Below, one piece after another: positions 8,214 to 20,530 of a DNA stretch of 64,000 nucleotides. Position numbers and translations under genes: made by a program. The notes below the pieces were generated by a model. The model ran no database searches. It saw nothing but the letters and a program-made list of their open reading frames with translations, and was not told the DNA's origin. Each line of letters begins with the position of its first letter. The stretch's first letter is position 1. The DNA is from Anastrepha obliqua. Taxonomy: Eukaryota > Arthropoda > Insecta > Diptera > Tephritidae. The stretch is taken from contig NC_072893.1 of the NCBI RefSeq assembly GCF_027943255.1, forward strand, positions 121,891,784 through 121,955,783, written 5' to 3'.

Positions 8214-10532
8214 ATTTCTTGAGTTTGAATGGCCTAGCCATTCCTCATTTTTGTCTAGAATTTCACGCTAAACAGACTTCAAAAAGTGTTTAAGTCACTT
8301 AAAGTGTACTACTTTGCCACACTGCCACGCAATAAACTTAATTTCGTATTTTTCTCCTACCTAGCACAAAATTTCCCTTCATCCTTTTTTCGCCCGCAAA
8401 CAGTGCAGTTGACAGATTTTTTACGACTATTCAATGGCAATCATGCAGAAATATTGATTTATTTCATTGCAAAGAAAAAATAAATAACTATAAAAAAAAA
8501 AACGAATTGAATAAAAACTGTTTGGCGCACAAAAGTATGCAACAAAGTGTGGTTGATAGTGTATACGAATGCACAACGATTCAGCGCAAATCAAGTGTAA
8601 CTTACTTGTCCACAACAATTGCCAGCCACAAACGGAAATGTGCGAGGGTGGGGGGAGGTAAGCCAAAAAATAACAAGAGTAAATGAAATTGTATATATAT
8701 ACATACCTACATGTAAATGTGTATGTGTTGCATACTTATTGGCGTTGTATACAAATTTTGCGTTGTTATTTTATTTGCTTGCTTTGAGTGTTGTTGTATT
8801 GTATGGCATTGTTGTTTTTTACCATTTTCCCACATAGTTCTTGTTGCCTTTGCCTTGCTTCAGTTGTTATGGTCGTACTTCACATTTATAGCTTTTGAAT
8901 GGTTATTGTTGTTGTTGTTGCTTGCCTTGTGGTGGTAGTAGTAATTTTTCATTTTATACGAGCTGCACTTGACGTACAACTTTTTAATTGGCCCCCATCT
9001 ACCCCATAAACTGTGCTCAAGTACTTTTACCCACGTTTTGGTTTAGCTAAAAAATATGTCGCTCTGCGCCGCAAAGTCGGCAAAAAAATATTGTTTAAAA
9101 ACATTTAAAGATTCATTAGCTATGAGACGCGGCATTAAGTAAAAATTGTCACAAATTGCAGCTGTCGCTTATGGGTAAAGAAAGTCATGAATTTTAGCAT
9201 TAGCTCAGCGCCTTTGCGCCAATAAGTATGCTGCGAAATTTATATATGTTTTTATGCGCTCCAAAAGCAAGCCAAATATTTCAAACAATTTTACAACATT
9301 TTTATATTGTAAATCAGCGGCGCAAATCCACAGCTGTTTGGGGTATTAAAAACTCTGCGTGCTATCCACGTTTGCACCGCCCCTGCACCTCGCCCGCTCG
9401 TACACACAGGCAACTTGTAGCGAATGACATTTTAACTGTCAACGGTTGTCATTTCGTATAATGTCTGTGCGACAACGCAACAGTCTAATTAATCCGTTCA
9501 AGCAGACGTTTTATTATGCTGTAAAATTCAATTTCACAATCTTTGTTACAAATGCAAATTTCTACCGCTTTTGTTCCTACATATATTATTGTTGTTGTTT
9601 TTTCATTTAATTTACATTAAAAGGCACCCAATACCACACATGGTGACAAGGTTGTAAACTTTTATGCGCTCCATGAGCGACGTGACGAATGTATTGTATG
9701 GTGATTTTAGGCGCTTGAGAGCGCAGCAAACATGTTTCGGCATGTCAATCATAGCCGCTTGTAAAGCGATTACAAAGTAGCTGTGCATTGAAAATGTACG
9801 CTGGAAGCTGCTGCAACATCTTAGCTGCATGTAATTATTTATAGCATACAATTAGGCGTAGCGGAAATGCTTAAATAGCTACTACAACAACTTGCACACT
9901 CATAGTGAAGGTTGTTGGTGTAAGTGCGCTTTTGCCCCCAAGCTATATCAACTGCAATTAGCCATTATAATGGCAAGCTGGTGAAGGAGATGAATGAGTG
10001 AGATGGCAATACATATTCACAGCGCAATGCAGAAATTAGGCGCTCCTAAGTAGTGTAGGATTAGGCGCATACATACATACATTTCTTGCTGCTAACTTCC
10101 AAAACATTATTATCGTGTTTCCTAAGCGCATACTATTGCATTTTGCAAATCGTTACTGTTCAGGCATATATATATATTGTAATATGTATGTGAATATGTA
10201 CATACGAGCACTTTATAAGCTCATAAAGTTGCCTAATTTAGGCCGCTCCAGCTAGTGTAGTTACATCGGCTATAGGCATAAACCTCATTTGATGGATTAC
10301 TACAATGTATTAGTACAGCTAATGTTACGATATGCTTATGTAAGAACTCTACTTATTACTTACTTTGGTCGCAATCGGATTTGAAATTCTTATGCAACAG
10401 TAATTTGTATTTTTAAAAAACAAATTTCCTTAGCATGTTCAATGAAATTTATAAGAAATAAGTCCGTATTAGAAGTTTGCTTTGAAAACCGCTGGAAAGG
10501 AATTTAACATCTCCAATAAACCTAATCTAAGA
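8214..10532. other. no recognised gene; simple repeats only
   Basis: About 2.3 kb of AT-rich sequence. It holds short TA/CATA microsatellites (8692-8712, 10069-10083, 10163-10176), a GTT run near 8906 and TTG runs near 9586. No open frame has a recognisable domain and I see no tRNA. Confidence 0.5.
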
Positions 10533-10982
10533 AAGAAATGCACTCATTTTCAGTTTGAAATAAAATGTATGTGAGCAAGAAATTAATTTGGAATCAAATT
10601 TCGAACACGCTAATTGGTTCTGAATTAAAGCAAAAATTTCCCTTTTGGGAAATTTGTTTGAAAACAAATTTTTTCACTAGCTCATCTCTCCAGCTAAATG
10701 GTTTCATCGAATATGAAGTAAATACAAATTTCCCTAAAATTTCCCATTTTGGAAATTTGTAAAAACATCATGTTTGGTAAAAAAAAGTTATAAAAACTGG
10801 ATTTTTACACACATAAAAATCTACAAAAAGTTAGAAATTCAAAAGTTTTAGGATATTTTCAAAATTTAACTTTTTTTATTCCAGTAACATATTTAAACAT
10901 ATAATATTATGCGTATAAATACCCTTCGATGAATCGAGATTAGATAAATAAATAATATAAATTGTAGGTACAATATATATAG

Positions 10983-11359
10983 TAGGGCGGGTCGATTTAA
11001 AAATCGCTCATTGCTCTGTGAAAATAGTATTCTAGGGATCAAAATAAGAAACTTTGCCGAAGGAAACATACCTCTAAAACGAATTCTGATGTTCCCCAAT
11101 TTGGGTCGAACGAAAAATCCCACTTTGACCCATTTAGAGTGCTCCAATCGGGTTCCCCATACAATCATTTCAAAATATCACCATTTTTGGCCTTTACATG
11201 AGAAAAGAAACTAAAAAGTTCGACCCAAATTGGGGGACATCAGAATTCGTTTTAGAGGTATGGTTCCTTCGGCAAAGTTTCTTATCTTGATCCCTAGAAT
11301 ATGATTTTCACAGAGCAATGAGCGATTTTTTTGCCTCCCCACAAATCGACCCGGCCTAA
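10983..11359. mobile_element. near-palindromic MITE (~130-bp inverted arms)
   Basis: Left arm from TAGGGCGGGTCGATTT (10983) through CTGATGTTCCCCAATTTGGG (to about 11110). The right arm is the reverse complement, from about 11222 to GACCCGGCCTAATA (11359). Within the arms, TTCTAGGGATCA, GAAACTTTGCCGAAGGAA and CCTCTAAAACGAATTCTGAT recur in complement. Only about 105 bp of unique spacer remain, with no coding capacity. TA-rich flanks on both sides are consistent with a TA target. Confidence 0.8.
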
Positions 11360-11365
11360 TATATA

Positions 11366-12220
11366 GGGTGGGCCATGTAAAATTTGCTTTTTGAATCGCT
11401 ATAAAAAAAAAAAAACTTATCAATATTTTTTCAAAATTTTTTTTTTATTTTGAATACTGAACATTGTAATTTATGAATGAAAAATAATATCGTTCAAATA
11501 ACTGCCACGACTGGCTTTACAGTAGGCCATTCGATCAACCCAATTTTTAAGCACATTTTCGATTGTTTGGGCTCCAATTTCATGAATGGCTACTTCGATT
11601 TCGTGTTTTAAAGCATCAATCGTCTCTGGATGGTTCGCATAGCATTTGTCCTTAACGGCTCCCCACCAAAAATATACCAACGGGCTTAAATCACAGCTCC
11701 GAGCCGGCCAATTAATATCGGAATTCAAAAACGGTAGCCAAAAGTTCGAGTGTAACTTTGGTAGTGTGACAAGTTGCACCGTCCTGTTGAAACCAAATGT
11801 CGTCCATGTCATCCTCTTCAATTTTTGGAAACAACTCGTTGAGCATGTCACGGTAACGCTCCCCATTTACTGTAACTGCGGCTCCTCGCTCATTTTCGAA
11901 AAAAAAAAAAATGACCCGATGATGCCGCCAGACCAAAAACCGCACCAAACAGTGACTCGTTGTGGATGCATTTGCTTCTCTACAGTAACGTGTGTTTTGC
12001 TTATTGACGTAGCCACCGATGTGAAAATCAGAAAAGAAGACGAAGACTCACCACTTTGGAAATAGGTTTTCAATAGTTCCCAATTTTGTTCAAGCGTATA
12101 GCGTCCCATTTCGTAAATGTCAAACCTTTAAGTAAATTATGAACACATTTGACATGTCATTTGTGTTACCATTCTCAAAAAATAGGTGGTTCAAAAAGCA
12201 AACGCTATATGGCCCACCCT
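11366..12220 (-). mobile_element. DD41D-type mariner, deletion derivative
   Basis: Terminal repeats: GGGTGGGCCATGTAAAATTT and GCTTTTTGAA at the left; the right end is GGCCCACCCT preceded by the complement TTCAAAAAGC. The element is only about 855 bp. It sits next to the palindromic MITE and both lie inside the long inverted repeat. Confidence 0.8.
11471..12109 (-). pseudogene. DD41D mariner transposase without its DNA-binding domain
   Basis: Starts at ATG 12109: GRYTLEQNWELLKTYFQSGE, then almost directly the first catalytic block, FFSDFHIGGYVNKQN (frame 3), so the helix-turn-helix is missing. Next come HPQRVTVWCGFWSGGIIG, VTVNGERYRDMLNELFPKIE and DIWFQQDGATCHT (second Asp). After a frameshift come INWPARSCDLSPLVYFWWG (the third Asp position is V here) and the normal end SRGSYLNDIIFH. 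In the better preserved copy at 46004 the second and third Asp are 41 residues apart. Several frame changes and the missing third Asp make it inactive. Confidence 0.8.
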
Positions 12221-12401
12221 GGATGTAATATATAAAATACATGAAATTTTTATAAAAAGCGTAAATATGTATAATGTGAATAAAAAAATACCGTTTTGGA
12301 AAGTTTATTCCGCATATACATAAGTACAATACATAAGCCTTTTAGAAGTTGAATTTATTTTATTTTAATTGTATAATATTAATTTTTATATGGATAAAAT
12401 A

Positions 12402-12640
12402 GCAAAAATAAGAAAATCCCTTTTGGGAAATTTTTAACAGCATTGATATTTTGGTAAAAACTTCGCAAAACTAGTAATATTTTACTGAAAACGTAAATAT
12501 AACTCATTATTGGCTAAAAAGTGCAAAAATAAAAAAAAATCCTCTTTTGGGAAATTTTTAAAAGCATTGTTATTTTGTTAAAAACTTTAAAAAACTAATA
12601 ATATTTTAGTGAAAACGTAAATATTATTCATTATTGGTTA
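12402..12640. repeat. 120-bp tandem repeat, two copies
   Basis: Units at 12402-12521 and 12522-12640 share GCAAAAATAA, TTTTGGGAAATTTTTAA, AGCATTG(A/T)TATTTTG and GAAAACGTAAATAT. Between the long inverted-repeat arms. Confidence 0.75.
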
Positions 12641-12668
12641 AGCAATGAGAAGGAAATTTTAAAATGCA

Positions 12669-12865
12669 CGTTTTTTTCTCTTGTCAAAACATAGTTAATA
12701 AAAATATTACTATATCGCCGTTAGTTGAAAAACTTCCCAAAAACGGAGATTTCTCAAAAAAGAATTTTTTTCTCTTGTGAAAACATAGTTTTGAAAAGTA
12801 TTATTATAGAGCCGTTAGCTGAAATATTTGCTAAAAATTTCCCAAAAAATGGTTTAGATATGTTA
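12669..12865. repeat. ~97-bp tandem repeat, two copies (third degenerate copy near 13205)
   Basis: TTTTTTCTCTTGT(C/G)AAAACA at 12669 and 12766, each followed by GCCGTTAG(T/C)TGAAA about 45 bp later. A weaker copy (TTTCTCCTGTGAAAGCGTAG, then GCTGTTAGTTGGAAAA) lies at 13211-13275. Confidence 0.65.
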
Positions 12866-13275
12866 TTGGACTCGTAAAAAGTGAAATTTGAAAATATCTC
12901 AATAGTTTTTACTTCTAAGTAATTTTAAAGCGTTATCTCTGAAAAATTTAGTATCCGTAACGTTTTTTTTTTCACAAAAAATGATGTTTTTAAAAACTAA
13001 CAAAAGGGGAAATTTTAGGGAAATTTTTATTTATTTCTTATTTGGTAAGGTCTTTTAGCTAGAGAGTTGAGCCAATGAAAAAAATCGTTTTCAAACGAAT
13101 TTCCCAAAAGGGCAATTTTCCCTTTAATTCAAAACAAATTATAGTGTTCGAAGTTTGCTTTCAAAATAATTTCTGACTCAAATACATATTATTCCCCAAA
13201 AAAGAAATGTGTTTCTCCTGTGAAAGCGTAGTCTCGTAATATATTATTATAGCGCTGTTAGTTGGAAAACTTCCC

Positions 13276-14934
13276 AACAAGGAAATTTTTTTATCGCTGT
13301 TTGTTCTAAATATCATCTAAATATTATTTTTTACTAAAACCTGGTCGGAGTACTTATGGAAAGAACAACATGCTTGCAACAGTTCTGAAATTTGTATTAA
13401 GAAACTAAGAAATTTCTATGGTTTTAAGTAAAAAAATATGTGGGCAATGTGCATTTTAATGGCATATTTAGTTCTGCTTTTCAGCATTTCTCCAATTTTT
13501 AAACTTATTTAGGCGATTTAGTTATTATATATAATATAAAACTAACTATTAAAACTTATACTTTCTTATTTGCTGCTTACTTTATTTACTATAAATATAT
13601 TTTATAAACACAATCCAATGCCTTCTAAATTCATATTAGACTGTAGCTTGAGCAAATCTCTTAATACCTTAAAACAACTACTTGCCAAATATTATTACAA
13701 TAGATAGAATATTTCTGTGTGTGAGAGTGGGGAACCTGAAGTACAAGTAAATATGAAGTAAGCTTAAATAAACCGCATTCCAAGTTTCTGTGGTCTTGTT
13801 ACATCTGTGACATATGCTCATTTATGTGCAGTTGCAAGTGTGTGTTTACGGTTAGCTAGTAGTGATGCGGTACAGTTGCATTTGTTCATTTTTCTGCACT
13901 GTATTTATTTAAGCTTCATATTCCACCCTATGCAGCTCTACTAAATATGTGTAAACATATTTCAAATGATTCATGTGCTCTTGTTTTTACTTCGTTATTT
14001 TTCTTTATTTTCTCAGCGAAACAATCATAAATCTTAATACTAAGCAAGAACACAAATATTAACTTAGAAAAAGTGCAGCTGAATGCAAAACACTCAGATA
14101 TATTTTTGGCAAATTTTTAGAGTAGCAGAGAATATGTAGTAGTATAGTAGCCTTAGTGTGATCAACACTGGTTGACTGGTAAGGTTGTTTAAAGTGGTGT
14201 GCTGGTGACCACTACTGGCTTTAAGCCAAACCTGTGTATACTTTTTATAAATAAATTTATAAGAAATTTCAATTAAATTATTTTAAAAGACAACTTGAAG
14301 ACATTTGTACTCTACTAATTATGAAAAAGCTGTTATCAGCGCGTAACGGGTAATCTGCTTCGAAGCGATGTAAACTCTTGCCCTTATGCCCTTCATTTCA
14401 TAATATAAAATAAACATAATTATATTTGCTAAACCTATGTGCCACATTCTTCCTATAACGTTTCCTGCTTGACACTTTTATCTATGTTCTAAGTCAAGCC
14501 TCTATTACGAAAAATATTTAAAATTCAACCAGCAACAATTTTTGCTTCGACAATAATTCCACCTGATTGCATATTTAAGCAGCTGACAAAATAAAGCAAA
14601 ATACATTTTTATTTTCATATAAAAAATTGTGGCTGCGTTTTGCGTAAAATCTCCCTTTCCTCCTACTTTTCAATTAAACTGTTGCTATAAAAATTGCAAG
14701 GAAAGGTTTACCATTGCAATTGAAATTTGGCTACAAACTTCAGGCAACTTTTATTGTGTTGCATAAAATTTTAGCGAGTAGATTGAAAATTATAAAAATT
14801 ATGCAATGTTGCATGATTGACGAGGTAGTAAAACGGATTCACTGAAGTGAGAAAATGCTGCAAAAAGAGTAATTAAAATGAATTAAAAGGGAGAGAGATG
14901 AATTCAGGAACATGAACAAAGTGTTTTGTGGGAG
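13276..14934. other. no recognised gene
   Basis: 1.6 kb AT-rich sequence. No domain-bearing open frame, no obvious repeat beyond short A/T tracts. Confidence 0.5.
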
Positions 14935-17405
14935 AAAAAAATACAAAAAGTAGAAATTAAAATGTTAAATAGTTCGTATAAAATGAACTGTGGAAAATAA
15001 AAATAAAAAATAAATAAAAATAAAAAATAAGTGAAAATATAAATGTTAAGAATATAAACAAAGAAATGGGAATAAAAAAATCAAAAAAAAAGAAAAAAAA
15101 ACAAAGAAAAAAGACAAAAATTAAAAACCAAAATATAATATAACAAATAAAAAGAAAACAGTAAAACAAATTCAAATAAAAAAATAGGAACAAACTAAAC
15201 TAAACTAAAATAAAAGTTAATGAAATTAAATCAGATTGAAATCAAATTAAAAAATAAATAATAAATAAAGTCGAAAGCACTTTTTTAAATTGAGAAAAAA
15301 TTAACTAAACTAAAATAATGTGAAATAAAATAAAGACGTAAAATTAACGAAAACAAAGTGAAATTGGAAGAGAATTAAATGTAAAAAAAGTCAACAGAAA
15401 TAATAAAAAAAATCGAAAAAAAAAATTTAAATAAAATAAAGCAAAGTAAAATAAAAGAAAAGAAAATTAAATAAAAGAAAAAAAAAACAAAGAAAACAAA
15501 AATGGAATGGAAAGAAATAAAATTAGATTGGAAGTAAATAAAAGTGGCTTAAAATTTAAGTAAAATATCTAAAACACAAAAGCAAGAAAGAGATAAAATA
15601 GGGGAAAATAAACTAAACCAAAATAATATAAAATCAATTAAAAAAAATATATAAAATAAAACGATAAAGTAAAAATAAATCAAAACAAACAAACATAAAA
15701 AAATTAGGGATTCAATTTTAAAGTCAAATATAATAAAAAAGTAAAAAAATTAACTGAAAATAAAATAAAATTAGATTGGTAAAAAAATAAAAAACTTAAA
15801 AAAAGAAATAAAATAGGGAAAACTAAAAAAACTAGAAAACTAAACTAAAATATTGTAAAATAAAATAACAAAGTACAATAAAGGAAAATAAAATAAAATA
15901 TAAAGAAATAATAGTTAAAAAACTAAATAAAAAACTAAACAAACCTAAAAACTGAAAATTCAATAAAATTACAAAACACGAAAATAAAAGTGAATTATTT
16001 TGAATATATTAATACGAAAAACTTTTATTATATTAAAGTAAAAAAGTAAAAAAAAAGAAATAAATATAGGGAAACTAAAATAATATAGAATAAATTAAAA
16101 GGGAAAAAATAAACTAAACCAAAATAATATAAAATCAATTAAAAAAACTGAAATAAAATAAAACGAAATTAAAAAGGAATAAAAAATTAGAATAAAAAGA
16201 ATTAGATAAAAATAAAGGTTAAATAAAATTAAATTTTAAATTAAAATATAACAAAAACGTTAAAGAATTTAAAAAATTATAAAAATAAAAACAAAAAAAT
16301 TAAAAAGAAAGTTAAAAAAAAAATTACAACAAACGAAAATAAAAGTCATTTATTTTGAATGAAAAAAAATAGTTGAAAATAAAAGAAATAAAATTGGATT
16401 AAAATAAAATAGAAACCCAAAGTAAAAGAAATAAAATAGAAAAAAAATAAACTAAACCAAAATATTATAAAATAAAATAAGATTTTACAATAAAGGAACA
16501 AAAAACTAAATAAAACATAATAAAAATAAAGAATAAAAAATGAAACAAACCTAAAAAAAAATAAAAAATAAAATAAAATAAAAATAAAGGTAAAATAGAA
16601 CCAAATTTTAAAGTAAAATTTGATAAAAACGCAAAAAAATGTAAAAAGATAATTGAAAATAAAATATAATTAGGTTGTAATTAAATAAAATTAGATTAAA
16701 ATAAAATATAAAATTCAAGAAAACAAAGAAATAAATTAAACTAAGATATTATAGAACCAAATAAGGAAGTACAATAAAGGAAAAAAAAGAAAATTGAAAA
16801 AAAATTACAACAAACGGAAATAAAAGTGAAAAATTTTGAATGAAAAAAATTAATAAAATTATAAAATAAAATGGAGAAAAAATGAACTAAAAGAAAATAT
16901 CACAAAATAAAATAATAAGTGCAACAAAGGAAAAGAAGGAATACGTGTATTAAAAAAATATAAAAAATTAACCAAAAGGAAGTAGTAATAATAACTAAAT
17001 AAAAAACTAAGTAAACTTAAAAACCGAAAATTCAAAATAATTGCAAAAACCGAAATTAAAAGTGAACTATTTTGAATATATTAATATGAAAACATTTTAT
17101 TATTTTAAATAAAAAAGTAAAACAAAAAGAAATAAAATATAGGAAAACTAACATATAATAATATAAATTAAAATAAAAAAGTGAAATCTAAGGAAATAAA
17201 ATAACTAAAATAAAATAATAATAATAATAAGCGAAACTAAAAAGGAATGAAATAAATAAGAAAATAAAGAACTAAAAAAGAAATAAAATAGATAAAAACT
17301 AAACTAAAATAGGATAAAATACAAAAAAAACGTACAATAAAGGAAAATTAAAAAAGGACAAAATAGTAAAAAAAATGACAAAAATAAAATTGTGTTATTT
17401 GGAAT
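14935..17405. repeat. A-rich low-complexity block (AAATA/AAATAAA-like)
   Basis: About 2.5 kb in which the + strand is mostly A with interspersed T and very few C or G. AAAATAAA, AACTAAA and AAATAAAAT-type words recur. Some longer phrases repeat (for example AACTAAACCAAAATA at about 15612, 16113 and 16452; AACTAAAAAACTAAA-like near 15920 and 17000), pointing to degenerate tandem growth. Open frames in it are compositional artefacts. Confidence 0.85.
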
Positions 17406-17411
17406 TTATTA

Positions 17412-17493
17412 GTAGCGCCACACTAATCATCTACCCTGCCAGAAAGCAAAATAAATTAACGAAACCAGCACAAGACTAAGTCTTGTCGAGGTC
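17412..17493 (+). repeat. 82-bp dispersed repeat, copy 1
   Basis: Matches 23034-23114 over its whole length at roughly 80% identity, with shared blocks CTACCCTG, ATTAACGAAACCAGC and TTGTCGAGG. See that entry. Confidence 0.7.
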
Positions 17494-17510
17494 AATTGCT
17501 TCTGAGTTGA

Positions 17511-17768
17511 GTGAACAAGGAAAAAAAAAATTTGGAATTTATTATTTGTGCCGAATGCCTGCATGCCGAAAATACTACATGCGGGGGTATTCTGTTCCAT
17601 TTTCAGTTCGACTGTTTTCCTTGTTTGCCCGTTATGGGGAATCCGCATTCACTAAAGAGTCTTTTGTTTCAATTTGATAAAAAATTATTGTCCGCATCCG
17701 GCCAAGAGGCTGTCTTAGCCACAGATAGCATTTTTTCTTCTTTAAGCTATACCAAAGAGGAAGAATGA
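17511..17768 (+). CDS. unrecognised short cysteine-containing frame
   Basis: 85 codons, starting EKKNLEFIICAECLHAENTTC and continuing with FDCFPC and a serine/acidic tail ending SYTKEEE. The C-x2-C, C, C-x2-C spacing resembles a zinc-binding stretch, and the frame follows the dispersed repeat closely. It could be the start of ORF1 of a LINE, or chance. Not recognised with confidence. Confidence 0.2.
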   Translation: MNKEKKNLEFIICAECLHAENTTCGGILFHFQFDCFPCLPVMGNPHSLKSLLFQFDKKLLSASGQEAVLATDSIFSSLSYTKEEE

Positions 17769-19554
17769 AGAAATGTCCGCTCAAGAAATTGGTTTCTTTA
17801 AGGCATCTTTCTGGTCTAGAGACGTGAAAATTGAAGGCGTTGAAAATTGAAGAAAAACAATCGGTATAAATTGAAAATCGTTTTTATTCATTAGATCAAT
17901 TCTTTATTTACAAAAAAAAATATATTTTTTTCAATGACAATAATAAAAAAAATTGCTTCCCCTGACTAACACATGCCACTGGCGTAACTGATTGGGCTGC
18001 TTAGGTACGTCTGAAAAAAAAACAAAAATCGGTCGATTATTCACCAGGAGATTTGTCGCTATAAAAAAATTTTTTTTTCTAGATATTTTACAGTGGGTAG
18101 GTCAATCAATTAACACGTTCTAAAAATTATAATTTTACAGCAAATCTTGAAGAAAGTGCAATTGCAGATGCACCAAAAACTATAAGTGGATATGTACGAA
18201 TTTTAAAAATTATGAGAGTTTTTCCATCTCATTTGTTATGGCCAGGCCAGGACTGAATCTCAGTCAGATTGAGAACTTCTGATAGTCTTGCGAGTTAGTT
18301 TAACTCCGTAGTAGTACAACAATCGATTATTTAAAAACTCATTTCAGAACTTTGGCACACAAATATGCGCAGAAGTCTTTTCATTCTCATAATAAAAGTG
18401 AGCATTTAGTTCAGAGTTCTTCATTGAGATCACGCAAAAACTCAACCAACTGTGCACGGTTATGTGACGAGTCAGTAGACTAATATCAGTGCCACCTAAA
18501 AATTATATGCCTTGCTTTTGGCCATCTGAGTTTATCCATTCCATTGAGTGGAGTTCTGGCAGCTGACCAGCTGAGACCGCAGATGAGTTCCATTTCTATT
18601 AAAGCGGTTTCTGATGCCCTGCTTTCTTGCTTATATTTACGTCTGTTTACTAATGTAAATATCTGGAGCTAAAATGTGGGGTACCCATTTTTGTTTTACA
18701 TATTTGCTGATTAATTTTTTTTATTATACAAAAAATTATTTTATATCAAATTTAACTTTTAACAATTCGGCAAGCAAATAGCTGTCAAGGCAGCTCTCAG
18801 ATTAAGAGAATTCGATCTACTCAGAACAAACCAGAAGGGCACTCTTCAATTTTAGAAAAATTCCTCTGCATTCCTGTTACAACGGAGTAAATCATTTCAA
18901 GAATGTTATGTCAAAATTTTAAGTGGATCGGAGCAGAACTCTCAAAGTTATAGCCTTTGTAGGCACTCTACCTCGAATGCGGAGCATCGATAATTTCTCA
19001 GAGTCATTTTTTCAAACGCGTTTTTCCCGAAACGACTTCTTAAAAGTCGGTGCCAATCACAACTCCGAAACTATTCAACCGATTCTTTTCAAATTTGGCA
19101 CACGTTTTCTAAATCAAAAATACCTCCCCCTTACACTGATTTTTTTTTTATTTTTTGTTTTTTAAAGTTGTTTTTCACTTACAAATATGGCGAAATTTTT
19201 CGCCAAAAATGCTCGTTTTACGTTTTTTTGCCACCAAAACTACAAAAATTAAAAAAAAAAAAATTTTTACGTCATACTTTAACTGAAAAATTCGACTTTT
19301 TTAGTTTCAGATGATTCTACGACGAATGCCGATTGGCACCGCAGAGCACCTCTCGAAAAACATATCTCCAAAAAAACTCTGTCATGGGCTTATTTGTTAA
19401 TATTTTATTATTAATATTTTTTAAAAACTTATTGAAAAGATGTACAATAACATGTAACTGATTTTATTAAAGTATCTTAAGCCATATTTCTGTAAAAAAT
19501 TCACAAAAAAAGTGTTTTTTTTTAGCGCTAAACCCTACCTCCCCCTTAAAGAGA
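17769..19554. other. no recognised gene
   Basis: AT-rich sequence. The stretch 18840-19150 (for example GTGGATCGGAGCAGAACTCTC and CCGATTCTTTTCAAATTTGG) has the wording of old dispersed repeats; a similar style appears at 24740-24960 and 55560-55800, but I could not define an element. Confidence 0.4.
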
Positions 19555-20530
19555 ACGATATAAACATCTAAACAGATGGCTCAAAACTAGGCAGCAGAGT
19601 AGGGGGAGGGGTTTACTCTGATAAACTCAGAGTTAGCCAAATTTCGCCTACCTGATCATTACAGTGTATTTCAGGCGGAAGTCACTTAGGGGACTTACTT
19701 AGTCACAGAGGGACTTACGGTAATAAAAACAAGAGTGTTATCCACAAATATCCACAAAGATCTTCATATTCTCCGACAGTCAAGCAGCGCTTGAATCTAA
19801 GATTTCTTCTTCTAGAGAAGAAAAACGCACTCGTCAAATACAGTCATAGAATGTTTTAAACTTCTAAATGGCGTATCCAAATGCTACAAAGTATACCTAC
19901 CTTATTTGGGGCCAGGCCACAGGAATATGATAGGACACTTCAAGGCGGATGAACTAGCTCGAATCGGCACAACTCTTGACATCCAAGAGGATAAGCCGCT
20001 GATACCTAAGACTATAGCCACTTGTAGACTACTGTGGATTGGGAAACCATCAACAAGGTAAATATAAATTAACAGAACCTCACAACATGCGAACTAAGCA
20101 AACAGACATGGCCGAAATGGAACAGCGGTGATCAAAGAGCCTCTTAAGATTTAACAGAGAAGCTATAAGAAAAATGATAGGGGTATTAACTGGTCATTGT
20201 CTAATAGGCAGCCACGCTAGAAGGTTAGGACTCCCGTGCTTCGATTTCTGTAGAGCTGTCTTAATACAGAAGAAGAGGAAACAGTCAGACACCTTTCATG
20301 TGAGTGTGAAAGCTTAGTGACAAGGAGGCTCCACACTCTTGGCATGGCATTTTTAACTGATGTAGCAGACATAGCGCATCTAAAACTAACGAAGCTTTGC
20401 TCATTTATTAAAGCTACCGGATGGTTTGAAAAGCAACCCATAGGGTAAGGATAAGCTCCAGTGGTATCACAATGGGCCTTTGAAAGGTCTAAGTGTGTCA
20501 TTACGAAAGCCACTTCACCTACCTACCTAT
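19555..20530 (+). pseudogene. LINE 3' part: decayed RNase H and C-terminal zinc region
   Basis: Fragments in changing frames but correct order: TDGSKLGSRVGGGVYS (first RNase H Asp, 19572), SVFQAEV, IFSDSQAALES (19770), PGHRNMIGHFKADELARIG (19911), then LTGHCLIGSHARRLGLPCFD (20180), EEETVRHLSCEC-type zinc region and LTKLCSFIKATGW (20390). It ends with a CCTACCTACCTA tail at 20517-20530. This matches the end of a LINE of the I/R1/LOA-like groups that carry RNase H. Many frameshifts and stops; the RT is absent, as expected of 5' truncation. Confidence 0.75.

Larger units (their letters stand above)
10533..13209. repeat. long imperfect inverted repeat (~350-bp arms)
   Basis: The left arm (about 10533-10885) and right arm (about 12855-13209) are reverse complements of one another with many small differences. 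Anchors: TTCGAACAC near 10600 matches its complement near 13145; TTTCCCTTTTGGGAAATT near 10638 matches TTTCCCAAAAGGGCAATTTT near 13100; ATATTTTCAAAATTTAAC near 10852 matches the complement near 12890. The interior (about 2 kb) contains two separate insertions (10983-11359, 11366-12220) and tandem repeats. No coding region belongs to the inverted repeat itself. It may be an old foldback element or an inverted duplication. Confidence 0.7.

Noticed and set aside
14957..15193. 78-codon Phe-rich frame on minus
   Set aside because: Artefact of the A-rich block; composition explains it.
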